From: Dactylonectria macrodidyma
Lineage: Eukaryota; Ascomycota; Sordariomycetes; Hypocreales; Nectriaceae
DNA length: 64,000 nt
Reading direction: 5' to 3'
Assembly: GCA_020744425.1 (NCBI GenBank)
Contig: JAGMUV010000049.1
Coordinates: 216,950-280,949 of the forward strand
Numbering within the stretch: the first letter of the stretch is position 1; every line of letters starts with the position of its first letter. Below the pieces are notes generated by a model. It saw only the letters and a list, made by a program, of their open reading frames with translations, did not search any database and was not told the DNA's origin. Positions 40,821-52,766 of this stretch are shown here, piece after piece. The position numbers were made by a program, and so were the translations under genes.

Positions 40821-43800
40821 ATGGCAAGAAAGAAAGCTTCTGAGCTTACCCATCCGGGCAGATCACACCCTACCTTTACCGCTGAAGAAGCCAAAGAACG
40901 TGAGCGGCAGCGACAGAGAGATAAGCGTGCGCGTCGAAAACTCGAAAGACGCACAAGGCGGGAAACCTTAGATACGGAAAATACTGAGAGTACAAGCCAT
41001 AAAGAGCCCATATTATGGGATGAACACTACAGTAAGATTTAAAATTATATTATTATTTATTTATCCTGACTCCCTATTGACAACTAGAGTACACTAACAT
41101 AAGCCCGTCTTAACAGATGGCGCGTCTAAGGAGGCAGATCTATCTTCTAAACTTCCATCCCCCAAGATCAACAGCCATAACGCTTATACGCTGCACCGAG
41201 GCCTGGAGGGCACTACAGACCCCAGGGAGATCAGGAGCCATTCCACTACAAGCGAGCGCGGCGGTCCGTTGTACACCAACTGCGACAGCCCAGGCCCCGA
41301 TGGTGCTCATGCCACCTGCCGGTACTCCAGTGAGGAAGATCCACTGAATGTTGAAGACGGAGTCGTGCTTGAAGCGGGCGAGTCTGATACCCTTGTCCCT
41401 ATTGGCAGACTACACTCAAGTGGCCCTAGTGGCCTCTTACTGAGACCACAGCATACTGCGCGGTCGCAATCAAAGGGTTCACCCTCATCATCCAGCCTGC
41501 CTTCCTTCTCGCCACACCTAGGATCTACACCTCCACGCACCATCGCTGTCCCAGACAGCCAGGGCAAGTCAGGTGCGAATATCAGCGCGCAGTCTATGCG
41601 CGGTGACGGTGATAGTAGAGCATCAGATTCTGGCCGGTCGAGTCCATTGAGCTCCTTACAGGAACACTGGCTTCAGGAACCATCGCTTTTTGTCGCCGTT
41701 GATGAAGATGAGGCAGGAGGTACTTCAGATTATAGTGGAAGTGATCGCAGCACTGACGAGGAAGATGCTCCTTATCGTGAGTATGGCAAGCGACTCCGTG
41801 TCAAAACTGTCAACAACAGTAAGTATAGCACAGCAGCTGCTTGGGTGCAAGCCCATATGCTGGACGAGCCGGTATGCAATACCTGCCTCGATGAGGCTGG
41901 GCAAGTGGGGAGAGATGACGGCCTTAGCCTCCAGGAGATGGCCACCTATATTCGAGATCTTGGTGTACCAGATGCCCTAGCAAGCTCTAAACCGACCACA
42001 GAGGGTGACCAGCCTTGGGAGGAGGCGCTGAGTGGAGGCGCGGCTCCGCCAGTATTGAATATGGCTAAATCTCATCAACCAGATGGGGAGGTTACAGCCC
42101 AGTACGACGTCGATGCGGTACTGGCCGAAGTGTCATCACTCCAGGCATTCCGGGGCTTTCGATTCTCCTATTACCCTCGATCTCAACGAAATCTCCAGAA
42201 GCCCATTCATGTGCAGTTCCATGGCAAGCAACTACACAGGTGTCGACACATCCGTTTTGGAGAGGCCCTTTTCGCCCACGACATTCACATCTACATCGCA
42301 TTTCCCAGGATGCCACTTATCAATGAGACATTCTTGACAGAAGAACAACACGCCCTCTGGATTGATGGTGTCGTCTTGCCGTCAATACGTGATATATTGC
42401 CTCCGACATCGATGCAGCATTTTCCGGCGACCTGGGCAATCGGTGCCAGTCTAATGCGAGCAAAGCACAATGAGCATCGAACTTTGGATATCGGGGGCAC
42501 CAACCCCATACATTATGCAGTGAGCGAGGCCTCAGTGTCAGGTCTTTGGGAGGCCATGCTATCCAGGCTTTCAGACCTACGATTCTCCATCTTTCGAGGA
42601 ATGTTCATTGTTTTCGAGATATACGGGACTAAAACTATGTGGACTGGCACTTCTTTCTCTAACCTACGTGATAACGTGCTATCTGCATTAGATAAGAGTA
42701 TCGATCGAAGGTATCTTATCCCCGAGAAGACATATTTTGATGTCGGCAAGGAGACAATCTCCAGAGCCACTCGGGTTCATTGGTGGAAGACATGTTGTTT
42801 ACAACACTGGCTGGACTCGGCAGATCCTCAAGCTCGCTTTTCAAGACGCACTCACCCAATGAGCGGCACTCGAGATGCCGCATCTATGAACATACGTCCA
42901 CCACAACAGCACTTTCTACACCCCCATGTGGTATACGCCCAGCGCTATAATAGCTACAAGGAGCTTTCAGATGCAAGAAAGACCTTTCCCTTTACCAACC
43001 ACAATATCGAGAGCATGCTTATCCCCCACAATCTCCTTCAGCTCTGGTCCAAGGCCGGTGGTGCACATTGGCGGACAGCACATGTCGATGAACAAGTTGC
43101 CCAAGCAGGAAAGCGTTCATACTCAAGTTCGAAGCAGCGTTTAAACCTCACCTTTCGTGACTCTCAGACGGCAAGCCTAGGGACGCGCGAAGAGTATCGG
43201 GTCCAGCTGGAAGTCTTCGAGATCCTAGACCTAGACAGTCAACCCTTCCGTCATGCAGAGCCTCGGCCGTACTTCTCTATCCCTACCCCAGAAGCGCTAT
43301 ATTTTCTACGATGGGACCTGAACCGTTGGCTTGGAGCACTGGACTATCTCCTCATAAGCCAAACCCATCTGACACCCGCATCAGGTGCTATGGGAACTAT
43401 GCTTGCAAGGGTTATTAAAGCTATCAGTATTGACAGTGCCTCTGGTCATTCAAATGACTTATACCGAGATTCCTATTCTACGAAGCAAGGTGTTCAATGG
43501 CTTGGTCTCGGAATCTACGAAACGACCAAGGAGACCGGGATGGTTTGGCTAAAGCGCTCTATGTTCGATTGGGAGCAATTGCGGTTTCATGAGTCTGTCG
43601 AGAGCCAAATTCGGTTCTTCATACCCGACTCACAGAGGACATATAAGCAACGTCAACGACAAGTGAGTGCTATTACTAAACTTTATCACGGTATCAGCAA
43701 TATTGCCAAGAGTCTAAAGAGAGACGGCTCAGCAGGTGATGACCATAAGCTCAATCGAATTCGACGTATTTGCTTCTTGGCCCTCACCATGGAGATGCTT

Positions 43801-44664
43801 AAATATGGGAAGAGTCACCAGTCCTCGCCTCCGCCAAAGGACTTAGAAAGCTACAACTATGGGATCTGTAAGGCGTGGCTTGTTCAGTACTACAGTGGAG
43901 AACCTTATATCCCTAGGGATTGGCGGATCTGCCATACGTGGCAAGAGCGCCCGACATGGGCCCAACTGATTCAGCAGCTCTTTGACTGGGATGATCAGCA
44001 TTTGTACAAGGTTCCATTTACCCGGCAACGGTGGGATAATCTGCAGTATCGCCTGGTAACCCGACATGCATTCCAAGAGCTATCTCAAGCCTTAGGTCTC
44101 GATGTTGCCAATGACTGGAGGAAGTCACTTGGCATATATGGGTGTCAGTTCTTTTGGATGCTGCCAAAGTGTAGCGGCACACGTTTTACAAATCCAGTAA
44201 AGATACGTGGAGAAGGTTCAAGGATAAACTCTATGTCTTGGTACTCCGCTGGACATGTCGAATTGGTAAAATACCGAAAAACCCAGGCTCTTCATGAATG
44301 GAACTGGGCTGACCAGGACTTGTGGGACTGGCAAGGAGGGCTAGTGGAAGAACATATGCCCAACCCTCTCTTTGATGATGTTGAAGAGTTTAACTTCGAT
44401 GCTAGGAAGGGCTATATTATTCCGCCGATCCAGAAATGTCTGACAGGCAACGACGAGGGAAGCAAGTGCAAGTTTGAAGTATATCAGATTGTAGGAAAAC
44501 GTGAGCTTAGGCCAAGGTGCATTGAGTATCACGTCGCATGGGTTGGGTATCCTGATAAGAAGGATTACACATGGGAGCCAGTTTGGCAATTAAAGGCTGA
44601 CGTACCGAAAATTGTCAACGCGTATGAGAGAAAACAGAGGGATGCGAGAAATAGCCAGAAATAA
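40821..44664 (+). CDS. Chromodomain protein of unrecognised family, 1252 residues, two exons
   Basis: Exons 40821-41031 and 41117-44664 flank an 85-base intron (GTAAGA, CTAAC branch, TTAACAG). Splicing joins LWDEHYS to NGASKEADLSS. The N-terminus is highly basic (KERERQRQRDKRARRKLERR), a possible nuclear localisation or DNA-contact region. Residues about 70-330 look disordered (Ser/Pro/Asp/Glu-rich). Residues about 350-1160 form a large conserved-looking globular region rich in Trp, His and Tyr (for example RFGEALFAHDIHIYIAF, LIPHNLLQLWSKAGGAHWR, CQFFWMLPKCSGTRF) that I do not recognise. The C-terminus is a chromodomain: CIEYHVAWVGYPDKKDYTWEP with an upstream KFEVYQIVGKR, and a final NAYERKQRD helix. 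Chromodomains bind methylated histone tails, so a chromatin role or chromatin-guided insertion is plausible, but unproven. Confidence 0.75.
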
Positions 44665-46279
44665 TAGTGCTATCTAGAGACTGGCTTATACATCCCTATG
44701 GGCTCTCACCTTTTCATTGAAAGGGTAATTCCATGCCCTCTCATTGGTCTATACCCCTGTAAATCCCCTTTCAATTGAAAGGGGATTTGCATATGACGCC
44801 CCCGACCCATCTTTCATTTCAAAGTGGACGATCTGCTTTCTGATTAGATGCTGCAATCCTGCCCCTGTTATAATGGTTGCTATGTTTTCTTTTTCTTCTC
44901 TCTAATCTTTGACATCTTTAGTCGTGCTAAACTATTTTCTATTGCTGTTAATAATTAAGTAGAAAGTAATTTTAATAATCGCGTCGTGTGCACGTGTTCC
45001 TTACGTGTTCGAAAGACAATTGTAGATAACGCACCCAAGCAGATGGCTTTGTAGCTCACTTTCATCATCATCATCATCATCAATTGAATAACCTACCATC
45101 ATTATCTTCCCTTATATTTATAACTTAAAATGCAGTTTTAAGAAACCGGGCCCGATTAAGTCCTGGATATTGAGCAGAGCGAAACCACTAAATGGCTGCA
45201 ACATACGGGCTGGCCACAGTTGTTCCGCAATTGACCACTTGATATTATTGCTGCATCATCACTATAGCCTGGACTAGCATAGAATGAAGATTATCTCCTA
45301 GGTTTATGGCAGGGTACCCAGATTTGGAGCTCCGTGGCGGTTGAAGCTCAGCTGCGAATTATACTACGCGGCGTCGACTTGATGTTCGATCGGGCCAAAT
45401 TTACGTTGGCTAGGATGTCATATAGATCCCGCTGCTGGCTTAATATCTACTGGAAAGATGTATTCTGGCTACATGAGTTCCGAATTGTATCCAGCCAGAA
45501 GAGATATATTTCTATATGGTAGAGGTTTATCTATTTCATATTTCGGGCCCTGCAATCAGGGTTCAAAGCCACTCCACGAAAACCCACATATGGACTCACA
45601 TGTGGATCCATATCAAATACACTCCATTCCATCAGACCCAGTTGTGGATTTACTACCACTCCACGGGAGCCAGGCCACATGTGGAAATTGTGGAATGCAG
45701 TGGATATTTCCTTAATCCTAGCGGAGGTTTACAAATACCACAGAACCCCTAGTTAATAGGTTGAGTTTAAAGTATTTGCTAACTAATATGCTAGATTTAA
45801 GACAACACATACCTGTTCCCTACCGGTATCAAGCTACCTGGAATGTCTGTTCAGCTGTTCCTATGATGCTGCTCGCGACTGCAGGTGCCTGACTGGCGGA
45901 ATAAAGAGCTGTACGATCCCGTGCATTTCCTCATGGAGGACGCGTTCCTCAGATAATTCTCATCAATTGGCTGATGCTATTAGACCTTCGACTATGTGGA
46001 TTTTAATTGTCTGACAATGCCAATGCGTCCGACTACCGGTACTTTGGCTCATTTCTGACTAGCGACAAGCTGCGAATATTGTATCACAATGGCCGACTAT
46101 CAGCCCGATTCCCGACCTACTCTCGAGCCCCCTGCGCAAGGGAAATCGACGGCAGCGATCCCCAAAAGAACAGAAGAAGACGAACAACGGCTATTTCGCT
46201 TGTTCAGAGGCTGGACTTTGTCCGAAAGAGATGGCCACACGCGCCAATGGGCCTACCGATTTGGGTATGACATATCACA
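44665..46279. other. Right part of the DNA inserted in the TLH gene; no clear gene
   Basis: Contains a perfect 28-base palindrome (44761-44788), an (ATC)n run near 45063-45080 and several CCACTCCAC/CATATGGACTCACATGTGG words around 45570-45690. A small frame at 46089-46313 (starting MADYQPDSRPTLEPP) is not related to anything I recognise and runs out of frame into the helicase half. Confidence 0.45.
44761..44788. repeat. Perfect 28-base palindrome downstream of the chromodomain gene
   Basis: AAATCCCCTTTCAA is followed directly by its exact reverse complement. A partial copy (TTTTCATTGAAAGGGTAATT) lies about 50 bases upstream. Located about 100 bases after the stop codon, so it could fold in the transcript's 3' end or mark an element end. 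Confidence 0.85.
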
Positions 46280-49200
46280 GGGGGTCAGCCAGCGCGTGCA
46301 CCCGAGTTGTTAGGGTTGCGCATGTGGAACACGATGAACGGCGGGGTGCGGAACATTTTTATCCACGAGGCGATGGTGTGTTTTGTGACCATGTACCACA
46401 AGGGGTTCCGCAAGTCGTCCGAGATCAAGGTGATTCATCGGTTTTTGCCCCGCGAGGTGGGAGAGTTGTTGGTATGGTATATGTGGTTGGTGTTGCCGTT
46501 TTGGCAGAATGTGCAGGGGACGATCAAGGAGAAGAGGAGGATGAGTGCGTTTTTGTGGGCCGACGAGGTGGTGGGGGAGGACGGGAGAAAGGAGAAGAAG
46601 ATGAGTACGGTGGTGAGCAGTTTCGAGGCGCGGGTGAAAGAGGAGAAGAAGGTGAAGAAGGAAGCCAAGAGCCAGCGGAAAGAGGCGAAGAAACGGAAAA
46701 AAAAGGAGAAGCGAAGAAGGAGGGCGGGAGAGAACATAGGGATGGGTAGAGGGGGGGAGGAGGGGAGTGAGGAGGGTTGGGAGATGGTGAATGGCGAGAG
46801 CGAGAGGGGGGATAACGAAGGCGAGACGGTGGAGGGTGAAGAAGAGTGGGAAGAACAGGATGGCAGCGATAGAAACGAGGTGCCAGACGTGCCCGAGGCA
46901 ACGCCGAAGCCGGAAGAAGACCCAGAAGAGGAGGCCGCGTTCATGCAGTGGTTCCGCGAGCCCAAATGGACGAGTGACCGAGCCCGGCGCGTGTTGCAGC
47001 GGTACAGCGCCGAGTATTCCGGGCACACGTTGAACATCAGTATGTGGCGGCACATTGCGATTGGCATTTCCAACCGGTATTTCAACAAGGTGTTTGGCGA
47101 CGGCACCGGCGACGGATTCGACGACGGCGAGGACGAGTTGATCGGCAGTTTGGTCGACAGCATACACGATTTGCAGGCCGGGCACGGGTCGCACGTGGGA
47201 GGGTTGATATATGCGCGGATGTTTGGGCAAGGCGATTTGGGCACGATGCGCAGTCGAGAGCAGTTCCGCAAGGTCAGCATGCAGTGGCACCAATTTTTCG
47301 GATTAGGGGCCGAGGACCGGACGGAGTGGATCACCGGAGCGAAGCGGGGCCGGGGCATGTTCGACGCCGACCGGGAGGATGTGCGGCGGAAGCGGTTCGG
47401 ACGGTTGCACCGCGCGGACATGCAGGGGCAGTTGCAGCAGATGATGGGGTCCGCCGTTACGTTCCGGGGGTTGCAGGAACCCGTCATACGCGCCGTGGCA
47501 CGGGGCGAGTGGCCGATCGTTCAGATCACGCCGACCGGAGGGGGCAAGAGTTTGACGTTCATGCTGCCGGCGTATTGCACGCCCGACGGGGTGACGATTG
47601 TGGTGACGCCGTTGGTGGCGTTGGAGAACGACATGAACGCGCGGTGTGCGAAGATGGGCATCGATTCGTACGTGTGGAGCAGCCGGGGCGTGCAGCGGGC
47701 CGCGTCGTTGGTGTTTGTGACGCCCGAGTCGGTGGTAACAAAGGGGTTCCGGGCATTTGTCGAGCGCATGCACGGGCAGCAGAAGTTGGACAGGATCGTG
47801 GTGGACGAGTGCCACACGGTGTTGCAATGTTCCAAGACGTTTCGACCACGGGTGGCCCGGTTGGGGCAGGCGATGCAGGAGTTTGGGGTGCCGGTGATAT
47901 GTTTGACGGCAACGTTGAAAAAGACGCAGGAAAAGGCATTGTTCGCCGCGTTGCAGTTCATCCCGGAGCGCGTACGGATGTTCCGAGAGCCGACGACGCG
48001 ACCGAACATCCGGTACAGGGTGATCATTTTGGAAGACGGGGAGGAGGCAGGTCAGGGGGGAGGGAAGAAGAGGAAGAAGAAGGCGAAGGCGAAGGCGAAG
48101 GTGAAGGTGAACGGGGAGGGGGAGGAAGAGGGCGAAGAAGATGATGCGATTGCGGAGCGGGTGTGCGAGATTGTGCGGGCGTGGACGGCAACGCATAGTC
48201 GGGGCAAGGTGATCATATACGGGGGGACGATCAAGAGGGTAGAACAGATCACGGCGATGTTGGGTTGCGTGGGATATTGGCGAGGGGTGGGCAACGCAAA
48301 GGAAAAGGCCCGGCGGATGGAGGAATGGAGGATCAGCACGGGGGGCAGGGCGGGATGGATAGCGGCGACGAATGCGTTGGGGATGGGCATCGACGATCCG
48401 GGCGTATGTTTGGTGGTGCACGCGGGGATCCCACGACAGTTGGTGAATGTCGTACAAGAAAGCGGACGAGGGGGGTTAGGGGGACAGAGGAGCGAGTCGG
48501 TAGTAGTGGTTCGACGGTCATGGTTGGCGCAGCAGAAGCAGCGGAAGGAGCAGGAAAAGGAAAAGCAGTTGCGTGGAAAGAGTGGGCAGCAGGATGAGTG
48601 GGCATGGGACGACGACGTGATCGAGTATGCCGAGGGAAAACGGTGCCGACGAGAGGTGTTGGACCGAGAGATGGACGGCAACAAGGACCGAATAGGGTGC
48701 GTGGAGGGGGAAGAGGCATGCGATGTGTGTCAGGGGCATCGAATGGCGAGGGCGATGCATGAGTTGACCGAGTGCGAGCCGTGGTGGGAGGATGAGGAAG
48801 GCGAGTGGGTAGACGGAGTAGAGGAGGACGAGGAGGAGAGACGGGAAGCGGAGATCGAGGCCGATTATCAACGCAGTCAGCGGCCGATTCGAGAAAACGA
48901 GAGGAATCGGGAGGTACAGGTGATGCGAGAGACGGCCGAGTTGCATCAGTTTGAGGACATGTTGGCCGCGTGGGCGGGACGTTGCGCGGTATGCATGATG
49001 CAGGGCGCCGTGGACGTCGAGCACCGGATGGAAGCATGTCCCGAGAGGGATACGTGGAAGTGGGAGAGTATGCAAAAGGGCATGGAGGACGTGACGGAGG
49101 AGATGATGACGAAGCAGAGGTTTGCGCGGTTTTCAGCATGTTTCGATTGCGCATTGCCGCAGGCGATATGTTGTCAGTGGGTTGAGGCAAGTAATGATGG

Positions 49201-49483
49201 ACGGTTATTTAAACGGGACAGGACGAAGAAGTGCCAGTATCCCGGGGTGTTATTTGAGATATTGGTAGCGCAGAGGGTGCGAGGGGTAGAGTGGTGGTGG
49301 TGGTGGGTTAAGAAGACGATGGGAGTAGAGGATTTAGACGCCACCGACAAGGAGGATATGGCGAAAGTATATTTATGGTTAGGGGAGATGGTGGAATGGG
49401 GAGGTAGAGTAGGGGGTGGGATTCAAGCGAGTCGAATGTGTCAGGTAGTGACACGATTGGAGAAAGAGTGGGTTGAAGAGTAG
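46280..49483 (+). pseudogene. TLH RecQ-like helicase half, separated from its N-terminal half
   Basis: Continues the TLH protein at GGQPARAPELLGLRMWN. A family block (NIFIHEAMVCFVTMYHKGF, VIHRFLPREVGELLVWY) and a long Lys/Glu linker follow. The RecQ core then shows a Gln-motif-like FRGLQEPVIRAV, Walker A TPTGGGKSLTF, DEAH-like VDECHTV, motif III LTATLKK, motif IV-like IIYGGTIKRVEQI, motif V ATNALGMGIDDPGV and motif VI QESGRGGLGGQ. Downstream cysteines (CRREVL, GCVEGEEACDVC; CAVCMMQG, CQWVEAS) may bind zinc. The frame is open to the stop at 49483 with no break, so only the insertion at 38954-46279 inactivates the gene. The G-rich/C-poor tract begins directly downstream. Confidence 0.82.
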
Positions 49484-50339
49484 ATATAAGAAGGGGGCGA
49501 TAGCGAGAGGTGGTGAGAAAAATGTTCAGGTAATAAAACATAGATATTGATGGTTGAAATGCAAAGGAATTAATAAAAAGAACAGAAAAATGAGATACGC
49601 AGCAGCAGTACGGATTAAGTGATTTAAGCAAGGGTTTTTAGAAGAGAATAACAATAAGGAGCAATATCAGTCATGATATATAATGGGGAGGCAATTGGAA
49701 AGTCATATAGTTTGTTATTAAGGGGGAGTAGAGGAGGGAGTGAGTATAGGGTAGGGGATAAGTGGGCAATTCGATAAAAAGAGAACCCGTTTTATTTAAC
49801 AGCCGCACATTATAAAAACAAGCACCGAACAGCAGGATAAATATAATTACAGCCGAAGGAAGGTATCAGCCCGGTATGGTCAGAAGCCGGTATAGGGTAG
49901 CGGTACAATGCGGGGGGGGCGAGGGTGGCCGGCGCACGAGGAGCGAGCATCACACGGGGGCAGGTAGACGGCGTGGGGCACGGATGTAAGTGGACAGAGT
50001 GGGATATAGGGGCGGATGGACGAGGCAAGATAGGTGGGAGTCCGTACAGAGAGAACAAGAAGGGAGTGTTAAGTGGACAGATGATATAGGACAGGCGAGC
50101 AAGCGGAAGGGATGAGATGAGACGAGGGGGGTATATGGATAGGTCAATACAAGAGGTTCGATAGATATAATAAGACCGGAGAGGTGCAGAGGTGACGAGA
50201 TGGGATGAGAGGGAGGGGGGGGGGCGGGGCAGAATGAGATGGAGAGGAGGGCAGAGGGGACAATATAAAGGGGGCAGGGAGGGAAGTGGTATTCAGTTGG
50301 GAGCGAATTGAGGTGGGGAGATGCGTGAGGGGGTGTTAG

Positions 50340-50415
50340 TTTATTTAAGGGTTAGGGGGAGTGGTTTATTTAAGGGTTAGGGGGAGTGGTTTATTTAAGG
50401 GTTAGGGGGGGGGGG
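50340..50415 (+). repeat. Tandem 25-base repeat, three copies, with GGGTTAGGGGG
   Basis: TTATTTAAGGGTTAGGGGG recurs three times, spaced by AGTGGT, and ends in a long G run. The core resembles a telomere repeat. Confidence 0.85.
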
Positions 50416-51855
50416 AGGTTGAGTTAGGAGTTAGAGTTGGTTGTTAAGGTTATAATTATAGGAAAGTAAAAGAAAAGTAAGTAGTTAGTGTGGTTAGAAG
50501 AAAAGAAAGAGTGAAAGTAGGGGTTAGTAAGGTTAAGAGGAGAGTTATTGTGTAAAGAAGTAGAAAGAAGTAAAGTAGGAAGAAAGACGAGTTAGGGGTT
50601 TTTTAAAGAGGGAGTGTTAGGTTAGTAAGGTGGAAAGAGTAGCGAAGGGTGAGGAGGAAGAAGAAGGAAGAGAAGAGAAGAAAAAAGGTAAAGTGATGAA
50701 GCAGGTGGAGAAGGTTAGGGTTGTAAGGCAGTGTGAGTTAAAGAAGGAAGTAAAAGGGTAAAGAGTGAGAGTTAGAGAGAAGAAGGTAAAGGGGGGAGAG
50801 GGAGGTAAGAGGAGAAGAAACAGAAGTTTAGTACAGTTTCAAAGGGTAGATCGGAAAGTCAGGAAACGGCAAGGTCAGTTGAGAAAGAGGCGGGAAGAAA
50901 AAGGGCATAGAGAGGGGAGACAAGCGAGAAAGAAACGGGAAAGGCGGTAAAAGGGTGAAGAAGAGAGCAGATCGGTTTAATACGGCGTTATCGAGAAAAG
51001 GAGTCAGGCAGTGGGTGTAGACGAGGAAGGTAGGACGTTAAATAGCGCGGAGGGTTGAGCAGTTGGGTTTAAGCACGGGTTTTCGCGAAGGGTTGCAAAA
51101 CAGAGCACGTTTAGGTGGTTAGGACGGGTTTGAGGAATGGAGAGCGGGCAGTTGGTAGAGGAGATCGAGTTAAGCGGCAAGTGGTGCAAAGCAGAAGACG
51201 TAAAGCAAGTAAAGAGGTAGTAAACATTAGGTGGTTTGGGAGTTTGATTAAGTGAAGGAAAGGAGTATGTGTCGAGGAGGTCAAGGGCGTCGAGGCGGCG
51301 AGTTTGAGTGTTGCAGACAGGTGTGTAGAAGCAGGTAAGAGTTGGGGAAGAAGGGCGTGGTTCAGGAGCGGTGGCGAGAGCGAATAGGAAGGTCGAGGTT
51401 AGCGCGAGTAGTAGTTGTTAGGGTTAAAGGGAGAAAACATAGTTATTAAGGGGGGGAGTGTAGGGTTAGAAGGTTGTTTTGGGTTGGGTTTTGGCGCAGA
51501 GCGGGAGAGGAGGGAAGGAAGGTGGGTGTTAAAGTAGGCAAGAAAGGAACAAAGGGTTTAGGTGCAGGAAAGTGTGCATGTATGTACGCGCGCGTAGTAA
51601 GTGGCGAGAAGCAACAGTTGGTGAAGCGGAGTGTTGAGTGTTTCGCGTTAGGTGGCAAGAGGTAGAAGGGAGAGGAGGTATCAGACAAAGAAGGAGAAGG
51701 AGGTTTGTCAACAAAAGAGGAGAAAGCAGACAGGATAGAGGTCAGAGTACAGGAAGGGAGAGAAAAGCGAAGGAGAAGAAAAAAAAGGGAAAGAGGAAGA
51801 GTCGAGTAGGGTAAGAAGTTCAGGAGTGTCAAAAACGGAGAGTAAGAGAAACGGC

Positions 51856-51972
51856 AAGTCGAGAACGCAAGTCGAGAACGCAAGTCGAGAACGCAAGTCG
51901 AGAACGCAAGTCGAGAACGCAAGTCGAGAACGCAAGTCGAGAACGCAAGTCGAGAACGGAAGTCGAGAACGG
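51856..51972 (+). repeat. 13-base minisatellite, nine copies
   Basis: AAGTCGAGAACGC (last copies AAGTCGAGAACGG) repeats head to tail nine times, with a partial tenth. Unlike its surroundings it keeps two C per unit. Probably length-variable. Confidence 0.92.
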
Positions 51973-52606
51973 AAGTTGCAAAGAAAAGGATTGTCAGGTG
52001 TAGGGTAGGAAAGTAGGTGAGGCGCGGTTGTTTTAGGACGAGTTGTTAGTGGCAAGTTAACAACGTGGGGTTGGGAAAAGGAGAAGTTAGGATGTTAGGA
52101 AGTAGAGAGAAAAAGTGGAGAAAAGCGAGGGTTAGTGGTTATTCGTGTTTAGGGTGCAGACAAGGAGGGTCCAAGGCGAAGTAAGTGTTTTTACAAAAGG
52201 GTTAAGGCAGTTAATGGACAGTCAAGTTAAGTTTTAAGTAAGGGTTATGAAAATAAAGGTAAAGTAGAGGAAGAACGGGGCAAGGGAGAGTAACAAAAGG
52301 TAGTGAAGGTTTGGTCAAGAGTTAAAGTACAGTTTCAACGAGTAGAGCAAAACAGTTAGCGTTTTTACGTTGGTTACGAAGAAAAAGGTAAAGAGGAAGA
52401 GGAAGACGAAGGGCAGTTTAAGTAGCAAGGTCGTTAAGAGTAGTATGAAGCAAGGAAAGGGTTAGTAAAGGTAAAGCAGTTTGCAGCAGTTTTGTGGGTG
52501 TGTTACGTAGAAGGGAGTAGTGGTGTGTTTGGAGAGAGAAGAAGAGTAGAGCGGGACAAGGGTTGTTTAACAGACAAGAGGAGGAGTTGTTGTAGAGGCG
52601 AACAGG

Positions 52607-52766
52607 GGAAGGAAGGAAGGAAGGAAGGAAGAGAGGAAGGGAGGAAGGAAGGAAGAGAGGAAGGGAGGAAGGAAGGAAGAGAGGAAGGGAGGAAGGAAGG
52701 AAGAGAGGAAGGGAGGAAGGAAGGAAGAGAGGGAGGGAGGAAGGAAGGAAGAGAGGAAGGGAGGAT
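52607..52766 (+). repeat. 24-base purine minisatellite, about six copies
   Basis: The unit GGAGGAAGGAAGGAAGAGAG followed by GAAG repeats nearly exactly. The plus strand is purely purine, so a triplex or other non-B structure is possible. Confidence 0.88.

Larger units (their letters stand above)
38931..42074. repeat. Recent tandem duplication, two copies of 1572 bases
   Basis: Unit 1 is 38931-40502 and unit 2 is 40503-42074; they appear identical wherever compared, including all reading frames. At most one base (T) of homology is seen at the junctions. The unit starts in the last about 20 bases of the interrupted TLH sequence, includes the intergenic DNA and promoter, and ends inside the second exon of the chromodomain gene. 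It therefore arose after the TLH gene was interrupted. Confidence 0.93.

Noticed and set aside
46089..46313. Small frame MADYQPDSRP... as a gene or as a new first exon of the helicase half
   Set aside because: It runs into the helicase half in the wrong frame, the only splice-like fix is a 16-base intron, and no homology is recognised.
51856..51972. 13-base repeats as a CRISPR or a coding repeat
   Set aside because: They are head to tail without spacers, and the repeats cycle through frames in low-complexity sequence.
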